Positions 45,349 to 54,127 are shown, counted from the stretch's first letter. The stretch: 64,000 nucleotides of DNA from Acidobacteriota bacterium (GCA_016715865.1 JADJXM010000005.1:328230-392229); one strand, 5' to 3'. Made by a program: numbers and translations. The notes: a model not told the origin generated them from the letters alone.

Positions 45349-46554
45349 CTACTTGCTGAATAGTCTCGGCGCGAACTCTGCGAGCGAGCGCCGCCAGGTC
45401 TGCCATTCGTGGTCTGTGCCGGGCGACTCGTAATAGATGTGTTTGATGCCTGCTTTCTCAAGCGTTTGATGAAAGGCATTGACGCTCTGATACATTCGCT
45501 CCGGTTCTTTCGTGCCGATCCCGATCCACACCAGGCGCACTTTCTTATTGAAGACCGCTGCGTCGCTCAAGACCCCGCCAAACGCGGTTTTGAGGTCAAG
45601 CGGCGAGGTACCCATACCGCCGCCCGCGCCACTGAATCCGCCAATGTAGGAAAAGAGGTCGAGATTCTTGAGCGTGATCTGGAACGTCTGCATTCCGCCC
45701 ATCGAAAGCCCCGCCATCGCGCGGTGATCGCGGTCAGGAATCGTTCGGTAGGTCTTGTCGATGAATGGAATCAAAGCCTGAGTGACATCGTCCGCGAACG
45801 CCGACGTCATTTCCTGCATCGCCCTCATTCTTTCCGGCGAACCAGCGGGAGGGCCAGTCAAAGCGGGCGTGGTCTGACCGGCACGACGGGCGTAACCATA
45901 CGCCATCACGATGATCATCGGCTTGCACTTTCCCGCCACGATCAAATTATCAAGGATGAAGTTGGCGCGCCCCTGCCGAATCCAGCCTGTCTCATCCTCA
46001 CCGCCGCCGTGTTGCAGATACAGCACGGGAAAGCGCTGCCTGGTTTGTGTCTCGTAACTCGGCGGCAGATAGACCAGTGCGTGTCGCCAATTGCCCGTCA
46101 CTTTCGAGTTATACCAAACCTCGCGCACCTGACCATGCGGTACATCCTGAATCGAATAATAGGTCGAACCCGGCTCTGGAACCTCAACGGCGCTGGCGTG
46201 CTTGCCGCCGCCAAAAAAGGCATGACTGCCGGTGTCGCTGACTTCCGCGCCATCAACGACGAAATTGTAGTAATGCAAGCCGGGAACCATCGGGGGCGTC
46301 GTGAACGTCCAGAATCCATCCGACTGTTTCGTCATCTCGGCTTTGGGGCCGCTCCAGAAATTGATCCTGACTTTCGTGGCGTCGGGAGCTTTGACGCGAA
46401 GCAGAACTCTCCCCTGACTGTCAACGCGAGGATACTCAGCGCCCCAAACATTGGTGGTAGCGGGCTGAAAATCGGTCGCCTCTTGTGCGTAACAGAGACC
46501 CGCAAAAAATACGCAACAGAGACCGGCTAATAGAATATTCCAAAATCGTTTCAT
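45349..46554 (-). CDS. CE1 feruloyl/acetyl-xylan esterase-like protein
   Basis: 401-residue secreted esterase. Signal peptide to about residue 23, N-terminal CBM48/E-set-like Ig domain (VLLRVKAPDATKVRINFWSG, about 45-125), then a PF00756 esterase domain with YLQHGGGEDETGW, nucleophile AGLSMGGMQT (Ser284), and catalytic His in SPGTDHEWQTWRR. This layout matches feruloyl and acetyl-xylan esterases of Bacteroidota/Acidobacteriota xylan loci. It sits 14 bases downstream of a GH51 arabinofuranosidase on the same strand, supporting action on feruloylated arabinoxylan or arabinan. Confidence 0.88.
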   Translation of the reverse strand: MKRFWNILLAGLCCVFFAGLCYAQEATDFQPATTNVWGAEYPRVDSQGRVLLRVKAPDATKVRINFWSGPKAEMTKQSDGFWTFTTPPMVPGLHYYNFVVDGAEVSDTGSHAFFGGGKHASAVEVPEPGSTYYSIQDVPHGQVREVWYNSKVTGNWRHALVYLPPSYETQTRQRFPVLYLQHGGGEDETGWIRQGRANFILDNLIVAGKCKPMIIVMAYGYARRAGQTTPALTGPPAGSPERMRAMQEMTSAFADDVTQALIPFIDKTYRTIPDRDHRAMAGLSMGGMQTFQITLKNLDLFSYIGGFSGAGGGMGTSPLDLKTAFGGVLSDAAVFNKKVRLVWIGIGTKEPERMYQSVNAFHQTLEKAGIKHIYYESPGTDHEWQTWRRSLAEFAPRLFSK

Positions 46555-46568
46555 CTGTTTTCTCCCTT

Positions 46569-48128
46569 TTATTTCAACCGCAGCCGCAAGATCGTCAACG
46601 AATGCGCCGGGAATGTGTAGTTGAATCCGTTGTTTTCAACCGTCGCGGTGATGTTGCGTGTGACGGGACGGACTTTCTTGTCATCGCCAAACGTGTGCGT
46701 CGCTTTCAGATCAGGATGATTCAATTCCCAAACACCGACGGCGTTCGTCAGTTGGCCTTCCTGATTGTCAATCCGCGTCGTCATGTCTTTGTCCTTGCTT
46801 CGATTCAACACGTTGACGTAGATCGTTTTATCCGCTGCATTGTAGCTCGTCGAAACGTCCAGGTACTTCAGCGGTGGACGATTGCCGACTTTGTAGGTTG
46901 GCGCGGAGACAAACGTGTCGAGCGATTGATTGCCTTTCTGCCTGGTAAATTCGACCAGCGGGAAATAAATCGTTTGCAGGAACAGCCCTTGTTTATTGGT
47001 CGTGATCGGCGCAATGACGTTGACCATCTGGGCGAGGTTCGCCATCTTGACTACATCGGCGCGGCGGAAGAAGGAATTGAAAAACATTCCCATCGCCAGC
47101 GCGTCTTCAAAGTTGTATACCTCTTCGAGCTTTTGTGCGTTGTAGGCGCGATACCAAACGTTCCATTCGTCGTAGGCAATGTAAATCGGACGCGGATTTT
47201 GCAGACGGTTTTGCGCTTCCTTGATCTGGCTGGCCGTGACATCAATGTAATTATCAATCGTTTGCGACCACGCCATAAACTTCTCGAAGTCGTTGTCGCG
47301 GTTGTTGATGTAAGAGTGAATGGCGATGTAATCAGCCTGATTGCGCAGGGTGTTGAGCACCGTGCGATTCCAGTGCATCCAGTCCGCGTTCGCCCCGTAG
47401 TTGCTCGAACCACTGGCGATCAGTTTGATGCTGGGATCGGTTGAGCGCATGGCCTTGGCGGCTTCAAGCGCGAATTTGGAATACTCTTCGGCGTTCTTGT
47501 GGCCGAGTTGCCAGGGGCCGTCAATCTCGTTGCCCAGCGCCCAGTACTTCACCTTATAAGGCTGTTCACGACCATTCTTACGACGTTGCTCCGCCCAAAA
47601 TGTGTTTTTTGATTCGTTGCAATACTCGACCCAGTGCCGCGCGTCATCAATCGTGCCGAGGCCAGCGTTGATGCAGATGTACGGTTCCGCGCCGATCATC
47701 TCGCAATACTTCAAAAACTCATCCGTGCCGAACCGATTACTTTCCAAATCGTCCCACGCCAGGTCTTTGCGTACCGGCCGTTGATCCTTCGGCCCGATTC
47801 CGTCTTTCCAGTTATAGCCCGAAGCGAAGTTGCCGCCCGGCCAGCGCAGGATCGAGACGTTCAGTTGTTTGACGACATCCATCACGTCTTTGCGATAGCC
47901 GTCCTTGTCCGACAGCGGGCTGCCTTCTTCGTAAACGCCGCCGTAAATCATCCGCCCCAGATGTTCCGCGAAGTTGCCAAACAAGTGCGGATGGATTTCG
48001 CCGATGGTGCGGTCAGTATCTATCTTGATGCGCGCCTGTGTCGTTTGCCCCTGGGCTGGCGGCAGGCTGCCCAGCAACAGACAAACAGTGAGGATGATGC
48101 TGAGTAAGCAAACTGTATTTGTTCGCAT
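46569..48128 (-). CDS. GH51 alpha-L-arabinofuranosidase
   Basis: 519-residue retaining glycosidase releasing arabinose from arabinan or arabinoxylan. A signal peptide (TVCLLLGSLPPAQG) makes it periplasmic or extracellular. The TIM barrel carries IHPHLFGNFAEHLGR, SILRWPGGNFASGYNW, the acid/base WALGNEIDGPWQ (Glu201) and the nucleophile IAYDEWNVWY (Glu321), followed by the C-terminal beta-sandwich. All key residues are present. It is probably co-transcribed with the CE1 esterase downstream; upstream lies a broken esterase gene. Confidence 0.92.
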   Translation of the reverse strand: MRTNTVCLLSIILTVCLLLGSLPPAQGQTTQARIKIDTDRTIGEIHPHLFGNFAEHLGRMIYGGVYEEGSPLSDKDGYRKDVMDVVKQLNVSILRWPGGNFASGYNWKDGIGPKDQRPVRKDLAWDDLESNRFGTDEFLKYCEMIGAEPYICINAGLGTIDDARHWVEYCNESKNTFWAEQRRKNGREQPYKVKYWALGNEIDGPWQLGHKNAEEYSKFALEAAKAMRSTDPSIKLIASGSSNYGANADWMHWNRTVLNTLRNQADYIAIHSYINNRDNDFEKFMAWSQTIDNYIDVTASQIKEAQNRLQNPRPIYIAYDEWNVWYRAYNAQKLEEVYNFEDALAMGMFFNSFFRRADVVKMANLAQMVNVIAPITTNKQGLFLQTIYFPLVEFTRQKGNQSLDTFVSAPTYKVGNRPPLKYLDVSTSYNAADKTIYVNVLNRSKDKDMTTRIDNQEGQLTNAVGVWELNHPDLKATHTFGDDKKVRPVTRNITATVENNGFNYTFPAHSLTILRLRLK

Positions 48129-48209
48129 GAATTTCCTCCAGTGTTATTGATGTTATACACCCCAATTGGGCCACATCCAGTGAAATCGCACGATATTGGT
48201 GTAGATTGC

Positions 48210-48546
48210 CGATATATTGATCAATGAAAGCCAGCGGCGCGTGAATCTCCTTGCTCCATTGATCAGCGCCGATGGAATAACCGTGCAACGCGTAAATGAC
48301 GGGATAACCTCTTGACTTGTTCGTAGCGTAGCTGGGTGGCAGAAAGACGATCACCTCGCGGTCAACAGCGTTTCCCTCCATGTTGCCTTCAAGAGCTGCC
48401 CCATGAATCCTGATGCGTTCAACCTTAACCGGCTTTGCGCCTGGCGCCGGCGGAGGCGCTTCAGTCTTCACCTATGACATGAGCGGGAGCGCGAGCGCAA
48501 CCGTTATTGTCAGGATCATCAGACAACGGAATTTCGTACTGTTCAT
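48210..48546 (-). pseudogene. Broken esterase gene (internal stop and 3' deletion)
   Basis: Remnant of a PF00756-type secreted esterase. The ATG at 48546 with GGAGGA upstream gives a complete signal peptide (MILTITVALALPLMS), interrupted in frame by TAG at 48474-48472. The same frame then continues from a GTG at 48471 with esterase sequence (GNAVDREVIVFLPPSYATNK, YPVIYALHGYSIGADQW). Homology stops near IDQYIGN, about 110 codons in, before any nucleophile elbow. Two independent lesions indicate a decayed gene, once the first gene of the GH51-CE1 cluster. Confidence 0.75.
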
Positions 48547-48975
48547 AAATGTCCTCCCTTTTCAGGATCAGCCGATTGTCGAGATTGTCACAAAACTGCA
48601 TTGGAAATACAATTACGTCAGGCCGTTGTCTGACATTGTAACAGTCATTCAACCAAGACAGGACAGATGTCGCGATTCTTTCAATTTGTTTTACAGCCGC
48701 AGCAGCAGCCAGCCACAGGTCATTGGCCCATGCGGGAAAAACCTCATGCCAACAGCCGATTCCTTCTCTTAAAACCCGACACCAGAATTTTCGGCGATGT
48801 CTTTGACGAGCCAGGGGTGATCTGGTTCATGAAGGATTCAACAGGGAAATAGTGATGCGCGGCGCTCTCCGACGAATTTCCCACCTGCCAAATGGTCCCA
48901 CCCGGTTCGAGGCAGACTGAATTAATTTCCTGACACCTGCTTGCTATAATATGACGAGCGTAATACTATAGAGTC
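48547..48975. other. Divergent intergenic region with unassigned debris
   Basis: About 430 bases between the broken esterase and the TetR gene. A small plus-strand open frame (48667-48852) ends with GDVFDEPGVIWFMKDSTGK, which resembles the tail of a secreted hydrolase but cannot be assigned. The last 40 bases contain the TetR promoter and operator. Confidence 0.4.
48944..48971 (+). promoter_or_regulatory. Probable TetR autoregulatory operator over a -10 box
   Basis: CTATAATATGA (48944-48954) and TAATACTATAG (48961-48971) form an imperfect inverted repeat (9 of 11 positions) with a 6-base centre. The left arm contains a perfect TATAAT (48945-48950). The TetR gene starts at 48976. This arrangement is typical of TetR self-repression. 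Confidence 0.5.
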
Positions 48976-49569
48976 ATGCGTTATGGGCAAGAGCACAAGG
49001 CAAAAACGCGCCGGAAAATTCTTAAGGCGGCGGCGCGCCTGTTTCGGGAATTCGGTTACGACGGAGTGGGCGTGGACGCGATTATGGCGGAAGCGGGGCT
49101 GACGGCGGGCGGTTTTTACGCGCACTTTCCTTCCAAGCGTGCGCTCTTTGATGAAGCCCTGGCGACGGCGACGGCGACAGCGATGACAGGAAGCAACGCC
49201 ACGCGGGCAGTGGCCAAAAGCGCCCGCGCGGATGAAGCCGGGCAGTTGCGGCTGACGATCGAAAACTATCTCAGCCGACAACATCGCGAGCGGGTCGCCG
49301 ACGGTTGTCCGCTGCCTGCGTTGACGCCGGACGCCGCGCGCGGCGGCGAAACGTCACGGGAGAATTACGAGCGGCAATTGCTGCAATACGTGAATCGGCT
49401 GGAAGCCTTATTGCCCGCAGGCGTGGCGGCCAGGTCGGACGTTGCGCTTGCGCTGATGGCGCAATGCGTCGGCGGCTTGATGCTGGCGCGCGCCGTCAAA
49501 GATGAACGCTTATCGGATCGCATTCTGAAAGCTAGCCGGAGGGCGGCGCTGAAACTCGGCGAAGAATAA
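48976..49569 (+). CDS. TetR/AcrR-family regulator
   Basis: 197-residue repressor. The N-terminal HTH lies at about residues 15-60 (AARLFREFGYDGVGVDAI, AEAGLTAGGFYAHFPSKRAL). The helical ligand domain contains RERVADGCPLPALTPDAARG and LMAQCVGGLMLARAV, resembling the subgroup that regulates oxidoreductases in response to reactive carbonyls or quinones. It is followed by an SDR and a quinone-reductase-like gene on the same strand; these are its probable targets, together with its own operator at 48944-48971. Confidence 0.88.
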   Translation: MRYGQEHKAKTRRKILKAAARLFREFGYDGVGVDAIMAEAGLTAGGFYAHFPSKRALFDEALATATATAMTGSNATRAVAKSARADEAGQLRLTIENYLSRQHRERVADGCPLPALTPDAARGGETSRENYERQLLQYVNRLEALLPAGVAARSDVALALMAQCVGGLMLARAVKDERLSDRILKASRRAALKLGEE

Positions 49570-49609
49570 ACGGCGTTCTCGCGGATCATTGACCAACAGG
49601 AGGCACTGG

Positions 49610-50467
49610 ATGAATCCTGCCGAATCAAATCAAACGACAGCATCCTGGCATATGAACACTTCACTAGCAAACAAAACCACATTAGTCACCGGAGTTTCCT
49701 CCGGTATTGGCCGTGAAATCGCTGAGTATCTGGCGGAGCGCGGTGCGCGCGTGTTCGGTACAGCACGCAATGCGCAGTCTGCCACCCCTATTCGCGGGGT
49801 TGAGCTTGTCAGCCTGGATGTCACGGTCGACGCCAGCGTCAGCGCCGCAGTCCAAAGCATCGTTCAGAAAGCTGGCCCGATTCATTTCGTGGTCAACAAC
49901 GCGGGTTATGGGCTTATGGGCGCGCTCGAAGAAACAAGCCTCGACGAGGCCCGGCAACAGATGGAAACGAATTTCTTCGGCGTGTTGCGCGTGACAAATG
50001 CCGTGCTGCCAGAAATGCGCAAAGGCGGCTTTGGGCGCTTCGTCAACATCAGTTCGGTGGTGGGCTTTCTCCCTTCGCCTTACATGGGAATGTATGCCGC
50101 GAGCAAGCACGCATTGGAAGCTTATACCGAGACGCTGGATCACGAAGTGAGACGCTTTGGCGTTCGCGCTTTGTTGGTCGAGCCTTCGTTCACCAAGAGC
50201 AAAATCAATCACAGCGGAAAGGACGCCGAGATTGCACTCAAGGAATATGCCGTTTATCGAATGCGAATGAAACAGGCGGTAGAAGAGGGTGTTGAAAACG
50301 GAGACGATCCTCGCATTGTGGCAGAAGCGGTTTACCAAGCCCTGACTGCGCAATCGCCGCGATTGCGTTATCCGGTCGGCAATGGCGTGCTCTTGAGCCG
50401 AATGCGTCGCTTCATTCCTGCCGGCTTGTTCGACAAGATTTCCCGCAAACTATTCAAATTGGACTGA
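49610..50467 (+). CDS. Short-chain dehydrogenase/reductase
   Basis: 285-residue NAD(P)-dependent classical SDR. Cofactor motif TLVTGVSSGIGREIAE, NNAGYG, catalytic Ser in VNISSVVGF and YAASK (Tyr/Lys). The start at 49610 has AGGAGG seven bases upstream; another ATG (MNTSLANK) 14 codons later gives the more usual SDR length. Substrate unknown. It lies 40 bases after the TetR gene and 17 bases before the next oxidoreductase gene, so all three probably form an operon. Confidence 0.88.
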   Translation: MNPAESNQTTASWHMNTSLANKTTLVTGVSSGIGREIAEYLAERGARVFGTARNAQSATPIRGVELVSLDVTVDASVSAAVQSIVQKAGPIHFVVNNAGYGLMGALEETSLDEARQQMETNFFGVLRVTNAVLPEMRKGGFGRFVNISSVVGFLPSPYMGMYAASKHALEAYTETLDHEVRRFGVRALLVEPSFTKSKINHSGKDAEIALKEYAVYRMRMKQAVEEGVENGDDPRIVAEAVYQALTAQSPRLRYPVGNGVLLSRMRRFIPAGLFDKISRKLFKLD

Positions 50468-50484
50468 TTCAAGAATCTGAAAAT

Positions 50485-51483
50485 ATGAGAGCACTTGTCT
50501 TCAAGCGTTATAGCAAATCCGATCAGGTCGCTTTCGCCGACATTCCTCGGCCCGCGCTCAAGCCGGATGAAATTCTGGTTCAGGTTCACGCCGTCGGCGT
50601 GAATCCGATTGATACCATGATTCCCAAAGGGACGTTCAAGCCCTTCCTCAAATTTAAACTCCCGGCCACGCTGGGCAGCGACCTGGCAGGCATCGTAGTG
50701 GAAGTGGGCCATCGCGTAACTCGCTTCAAGCCGGGCGATGCCGTCTTTGCCAGCATCTTCGACCTGGGCATCGGAGCGCTCGCTGAATTTGCAATCGTGC
50801 CGGAGAGTGCCGCTGCGCCCAAACCCGCCAACCTGGACTTCGTGCAAGCGGCCTCGATTCCGATGGTAGGGCTGACAACGTGGCAGGCGCTCAAGGAGCG
50901 CGCAAACATCCAGCCCGGCCAAAAGGTATTCATTCCCGCTGGCTCTGGCGGCATCGGCACGTTTGCGATTCAACTCGCAAAACACCTCGGAGCAAAAGTG
51001 GGGACGACCACCAGCACGGGTAACGTGGATTTAGTACGGAGCCTCGGAGCTGATGAGGTGATTGATTACAAGAAGCAGGAATTTGAGGAGGCGCTGCGGA
51101 ATTACGATGTCGTGCTGGGCACCGTCAGGGGCGATGGAATTGAAAAATCGCTACAGATTCTGAAGCCCAGGAGCCGCATTGTCTCACTCATCGGGCCGCC
51201 GGACGCCGCCTTTGCTCGCGCCCGAAAAATGAACATTTTCATGGTATTCCTGTTTGGATTGTTGAGCCGCAAGATAATCCGCCTGGCCAGGAAACGTGGC
51301 GCCGAGTATTCATTCCTTTTCGTACGCCCGGACGGCAGGCAACTCGCGGAGATTGGTAAGCTGCTCGACGCGAGGCGCATCCGTCCGGTGATTGATAAGG
51401 TCTTTCCGTTCGATCAGGCGAAAGAGGCGCTGGCTTACCTTGAACAAGGCCGGGCTAAGGGGAAGGTAGTTGTCCGAATGTAA
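50485..51483 (+). CDS. Zinc-independent MDR oxidoreductase (quinone-reductase-like)
   Basis: 332-residue NADP-dependent medium-chain dehydrogenase/reductase. The GroES-like N-domain (PALKPDEILVQVHAVGVNPID, LGSDLAGIVVEVG) is followed by the Rossmann motif AGSGGIGTFAIQLAKHLGA and GADEVIDYKK. The zinc-ligand Cys and His of alcohol dehydrogenases are absent, placing it with quinone oxidoreductases/enone reductases. Probably co-regulated with the SDR by the TetR protein, in a detoxification role. Confidence 0.88.
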   Translation: MRALVFKRYSKSDQVAFADIPRPALKPDEILVQVHAVGVNPIDTMIPKGTFKPFLKFKLPATLGSDLAGIVVEVGHRVTRFKPGDAVFASIFDLGIGALAEFAIVPESAAAPKPANLDFVQAASIPMVGLTTWQALKERANIQPGQKVFIPAGSGGIGTFAIQLAKHLGAKVGTTTSTGNVDLVRSLGADEVIDYKKQEFEEALRNYDVVLGTVRGDGIEKSLQILKPRSRIVSLIGPPDAAFARARKMNIFMVFLFGLLSRKIIRLARKRGAEYSFLFVRPDGRQLAEIGKLLDARRIRPVIDKVFPFDQAKEALAYLEQGRAKGKVVVRM

Positions 51484-51537
51484 CTGATCTGATTTTATGA
51501 ACACACAATTCTAGGAACCCCCCACGGTCAAAGCGCA

Positions 51538-51687
51538 TCAGCAAAGATCGGCGCTACAGAAAACATCCGATGCCGAATCCGTGTTCTCTACTCCTTTGGC
51601 GTAAGAACCAAAAAGTACGATCCTTTCCGGATCGCAAGCGCTGACTATCAATGGAATGATTCTGCGCAACAGCACCTCAATTTTCAT
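51538..51687 (-). pseudogene. Truncated minimal nucleotidyltransferase (MNT antitoxin-like)
   Basis: 49 residues from an ATG at 51687 match the start of MNT-domain nucleotidyltransferases of HEPN/MNT toxin-antitoxin pairs: LLRRIIPLIVSACDPERIVL followed by the core FGSYAKG. The second catalytic motif should be SDxDL but reads SASDVFCSADLC and terminates, so the domain is damaged and lacks its C-terminal half. It is in the same open frame as the Tc-toxin remnant upstream, apparently by chance fusion. No HEPN partner is visible. Confidence 0.55.
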
Positions 51688-51749
51688 GATGTTTTGAAAC
51701 CCAGCACAAGATAAGCATTCCGAAGGTCCCCAGGCGGCAGCGATTTGAA

Positions 51750-52600
51750 GTCGCCGCCCCAGCAGTTCGTAAGCCAGCACATAGAGCGTGGTGGCCTCGT
51801 TGATTGCTTCGATGGTGTCGCGCCGGAATAACTGATCGCCCCACGCGATCAAGTTGTCGATGTACTTCATCACTACCGTCTTTTGATAAGCGACCGGGCG
51901 ATAACGTTCAATGAGATGCGGTTTGAACGGGTTGCTCTTCCAAGCTCTCAGATCATCCTCGTGTTGCTCGATGTTTTTAAGCAAATTGTCGATGCGCTGT
52001 TGCCGATAGGCATCGCTGTTCTGCTCGAAGAAGGGTCTGGTGATCCAGTAGCGCTGGGGGACATTGGGCGACTCGGTGTTGGTGGGATCGAAGATGTAAT
52101 GGAACCAGCGCATCGCTTCCTCAAAGCGCTGGTTCTGGCTCAGCTTGCACGCAATCATCAGTGGCGCGTGGAAAAAGATCTCCCAGTTGTAAAGCGCATA
52201 AGCTCCGTAACGCTCAAAATCTACCCGATCATTTCGCGCGGTTTTGTCGGGCCGGCTCATCGCGCCGAGGCTGTAGCTGCTGAAGTCGAAGTTGTTGCCC
52301 GGATAATAATTCTGCGGGGCAATCTGGATTGGGCGATTCAGCAAGCCATCAAGACCGGAGCGCTTCAACTCGCGCATAAACAGCGCCGTGTAAGGATGGT
52401 AGAAGGGGAAGAATTTGTAGTTGTAGGTTTGCAGCGTCTGGTTGTAGCCAATGATCACCTGCTGCCACTCAGGCCGGATGAAAAAGGCGCGCGCGCTGTC
52501 TTGATAGAAGAACGGCACCGGCCCCCAGGCCGCCGTGTCGAACGCGATGCTGTGTTGTGAGGCGACGATTTCGAAGGGCGATCGGGCGCCGCTCAAGAGG
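51750..52600 (-). pseudogene. Internal fragment of a Tc-toxin A subunit gene
   Basis: About 280 in-frame codons match the C-terminal part of insecticidal TcA-like proteins: YKFFPFYHPYTALFMRELKR, GAYALYNWEIFFHAPLMIA, EEAMRWFHYIFDPTNTE, NPFKPHLIERYRPVAYQKTV and IAWGDQLFRRDTIEAINEAT. Intact TcA subunits exceed 2,000 residues and form pentameric injection channels, so both ends are missing here. The upstream junction runs into a SnoaL-like remnant and the downstream one into an MNT remnant. The internal frame is still clean, suggesting recent deletion. Confidence 0.75.
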
Positions 52601-52624
52601 GTGCGCGTGTGGCCGTGAGCGGGT

Positions 52625-52756
52625 CGAAGTAAGTCACATCGTCGGCGTAGCACAGGGTTGGCCTTCGATATCGCCCTTGTTCCAGTAGCCCAGCGCACTG
52701 CGTTCGAGCGAGAGAATGGTTTCGGTGGTCTTGCGAATTTCTGTGTTCGTATCCAT
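52625..52756 (-). pseudogene. Frameshifted SnoaL/DUF4440-like gene fragment
   Basis: From an ATG at 52756, the frame encodes TEIRKTTETILSLERSALGY and WNKGD, the N-terminus of NTF2-like (DUF4440) proteins. It then shifts around 52660, and the next expected motif, LCYADDVTYFDPLT, is found in another frame. The remainder of the gene is missing where the Tc-toxin fragment begins. Confidence 0.55.
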
Positions 52757-52794
52757 GTGTCTCATTTTGCCGCAACGGCTCGGATGCGGGCATG

Positions 52795-54081
52795 TTATTT
52801 CTCGGTCACTGCGGCCTTGATGTCGTAGCTCCACAGGCAATCGGCGTCGCGGATGTACAGCCGCCCATCGGCGATCACCGGGTAAGCCCAGGCCTTCTCT
52901 CCGGCGTTGGCCCGTTTCTGAGGTGGGTTCGGCGGCGTGAAGCGGCCAAGCTCACGGTACGCCTCCGGCGTGGCCTCGACCAGGGCTACCTCGCCGCTCT
53001 CCCCGTGCAGGTAGAGCCGACCGTCGGCGTAACACACCGCGCCGGGGGCCACGCTTCGCTCAGACCACCTGACCTGGCCGGTCTTGAACTCGACACACAC
53101 GAGCGCATTCCCGCTGCTGCCGTAGAGGTATTCGCCGATGAGCACCGCGCCGCCCAGCATTCTGGGCAGCTTCATGCCGCGGTAGACCTCATCCACCTTA
53201 GCAGTACCTCCATCAAATAGTATCCGTACCGCAGCGCCGCCGAGGCGATCATTGCCGCTATAGACCAGTCCCTCGCTGACGACAGGCGTCATGGCGCTCA
53301 GGCCCATTGGCCCTGTCGTCTTGTCGTACCGCCACAGGAGTTTGCCGGTCTTGGCCTCCACTCCGAACAGGCCATCACCCGTGTAGGCGATGTACTGCCG
53401 CTCGCCGCCCGCGTCCGCCGCGACGATTGAGGCGTACCCGGCTCGCGCGCCGCCGGGAACCGCGCACTTCCACACCACGTCGCCGGTCTTCTTGTTCAGC
53501 GCCACGACAGTCGCCTGTGTGCCGCCGGGTGTGCAAACGACCACATCGCCATCCACTAGCGGCGACTCCGCGTAGGCCCAAGTTCCCGGCTGGCCGCCGA
53601 AGTCGGTGCGGAGGCTCTTCCGCCAGCGCACCTTGCCGGTAGCGGTCTCCAGGCAGGCGAGATCGCCGTCGGAGCCGAGGGCGTAGAGCACCGCCCCGTC
53701 CACGGTCGGCGTGGAGCGGGCGGCGGGGTAGTTCGGCTGCTGATCCGGGTTGCCGACCTTGCCAATCCGCGTAGACCACAGGGGGCTACCGTCCTTCGCG
53801 TCGCGGGCTATGACGAACTCGTCCTCCAGCCCCTTGTTGGCCAGCACGTAAATCCTGCCACCAGCCACCGACGGCGTGGAGTAGCCGCCGCCTAGGTCCT
53901 TCACCTGCCAGATCAGTTTCGGGCCGTCCTTCGGCCACTCCTTGAGCAGCCCCGTCTCCTTGGAGTGGCCGTCCCGCTTCAACCCACGCCATTGCGGCCA
54001 GTCGTCGGCGCGCGCCAGCACTGCCGACAGCAGGAGTACCAACGCCACGAGAAAACCCAGAGTTAGACGCCCATTGCTCAT
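52795..54081 (-). CDS. PQQ-like beta-propeller protein (BamB-type)
   Basis: 428-residue exported propeller. A signal peptide (LVALVLLLSAVLARA) is followed by DWPQWRGLKRDGHSKETGLL, the hallmark of the PQQ-like outer-membrane WD-type proteins of Planctomycetota and Acidobacteriota. Repeats such as LICQV/GGGYSTPSVAGGRIYVLANKG-like blades follow, with YALGSDGDLACLETATGKVRW and VVALNKKTGDVVWKC. It has no PQQ-binding dehydrogenase residues, so it is probably a scaffold. By eye this gene is more G+C-rich, mainly at third positions, than its surroundings, hinting at transfer. It adjoins the debris zone. Confidence 0.82.
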   Translation of the reverse strand: MSNGRLTLGFLVALVLLLSAVLARADDWPQWRGLKRDGHSKETGLLKEWPKDGPKLIWQVKDLGGGYSTPSVAGGRIYVLANKGLEDEFVIARDAKDGSPLWSTRIGKVGNPDQQPNYPAARSTPTVDGAVLYALGSDGDLACLETATGKVRWRKSLRTDFGGQPGTWAYAESPLVDGDVVVCTPGGTQATVVALNKKTGDVVWKCAVPGGARAGYASIVAADAGGERQYIAYTGDGLFGVEAKTGKLLWRYDKTTGPMGLSAMTPVVSEGLVYSGNDRLGGAAVRILFDGGTAKVDEVYRGMKLPRMLGGAVLIGEYLYGSSGNALVCVEFKTGQVRWSERSVAPGAVCYADGRLYLHGESGEVALVEATPEAYRELGRFTPPNPPQKRANAGEKAWAYPVIADGRLYIRDADCLWSYDIKAAVTEK

Positions 54082-54127
54082 GATTCCTCCTCATAGACAT
54101 TGAAATTTGGTGTGCTGGTTTCCCAAC

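Noticed and set aside
46098..46319. Small plus- and minus-strand frames within the CE1 esterase gene
   Set aside because: They overlap conserved esterase coding sequence and have no independent support.
51484..51537. Start of an additional gene after the quinone-reductase-like gene
   Set aside because: The gap is too short and holds no open frame; it only leads into the antitoxin remnant on the other strand.
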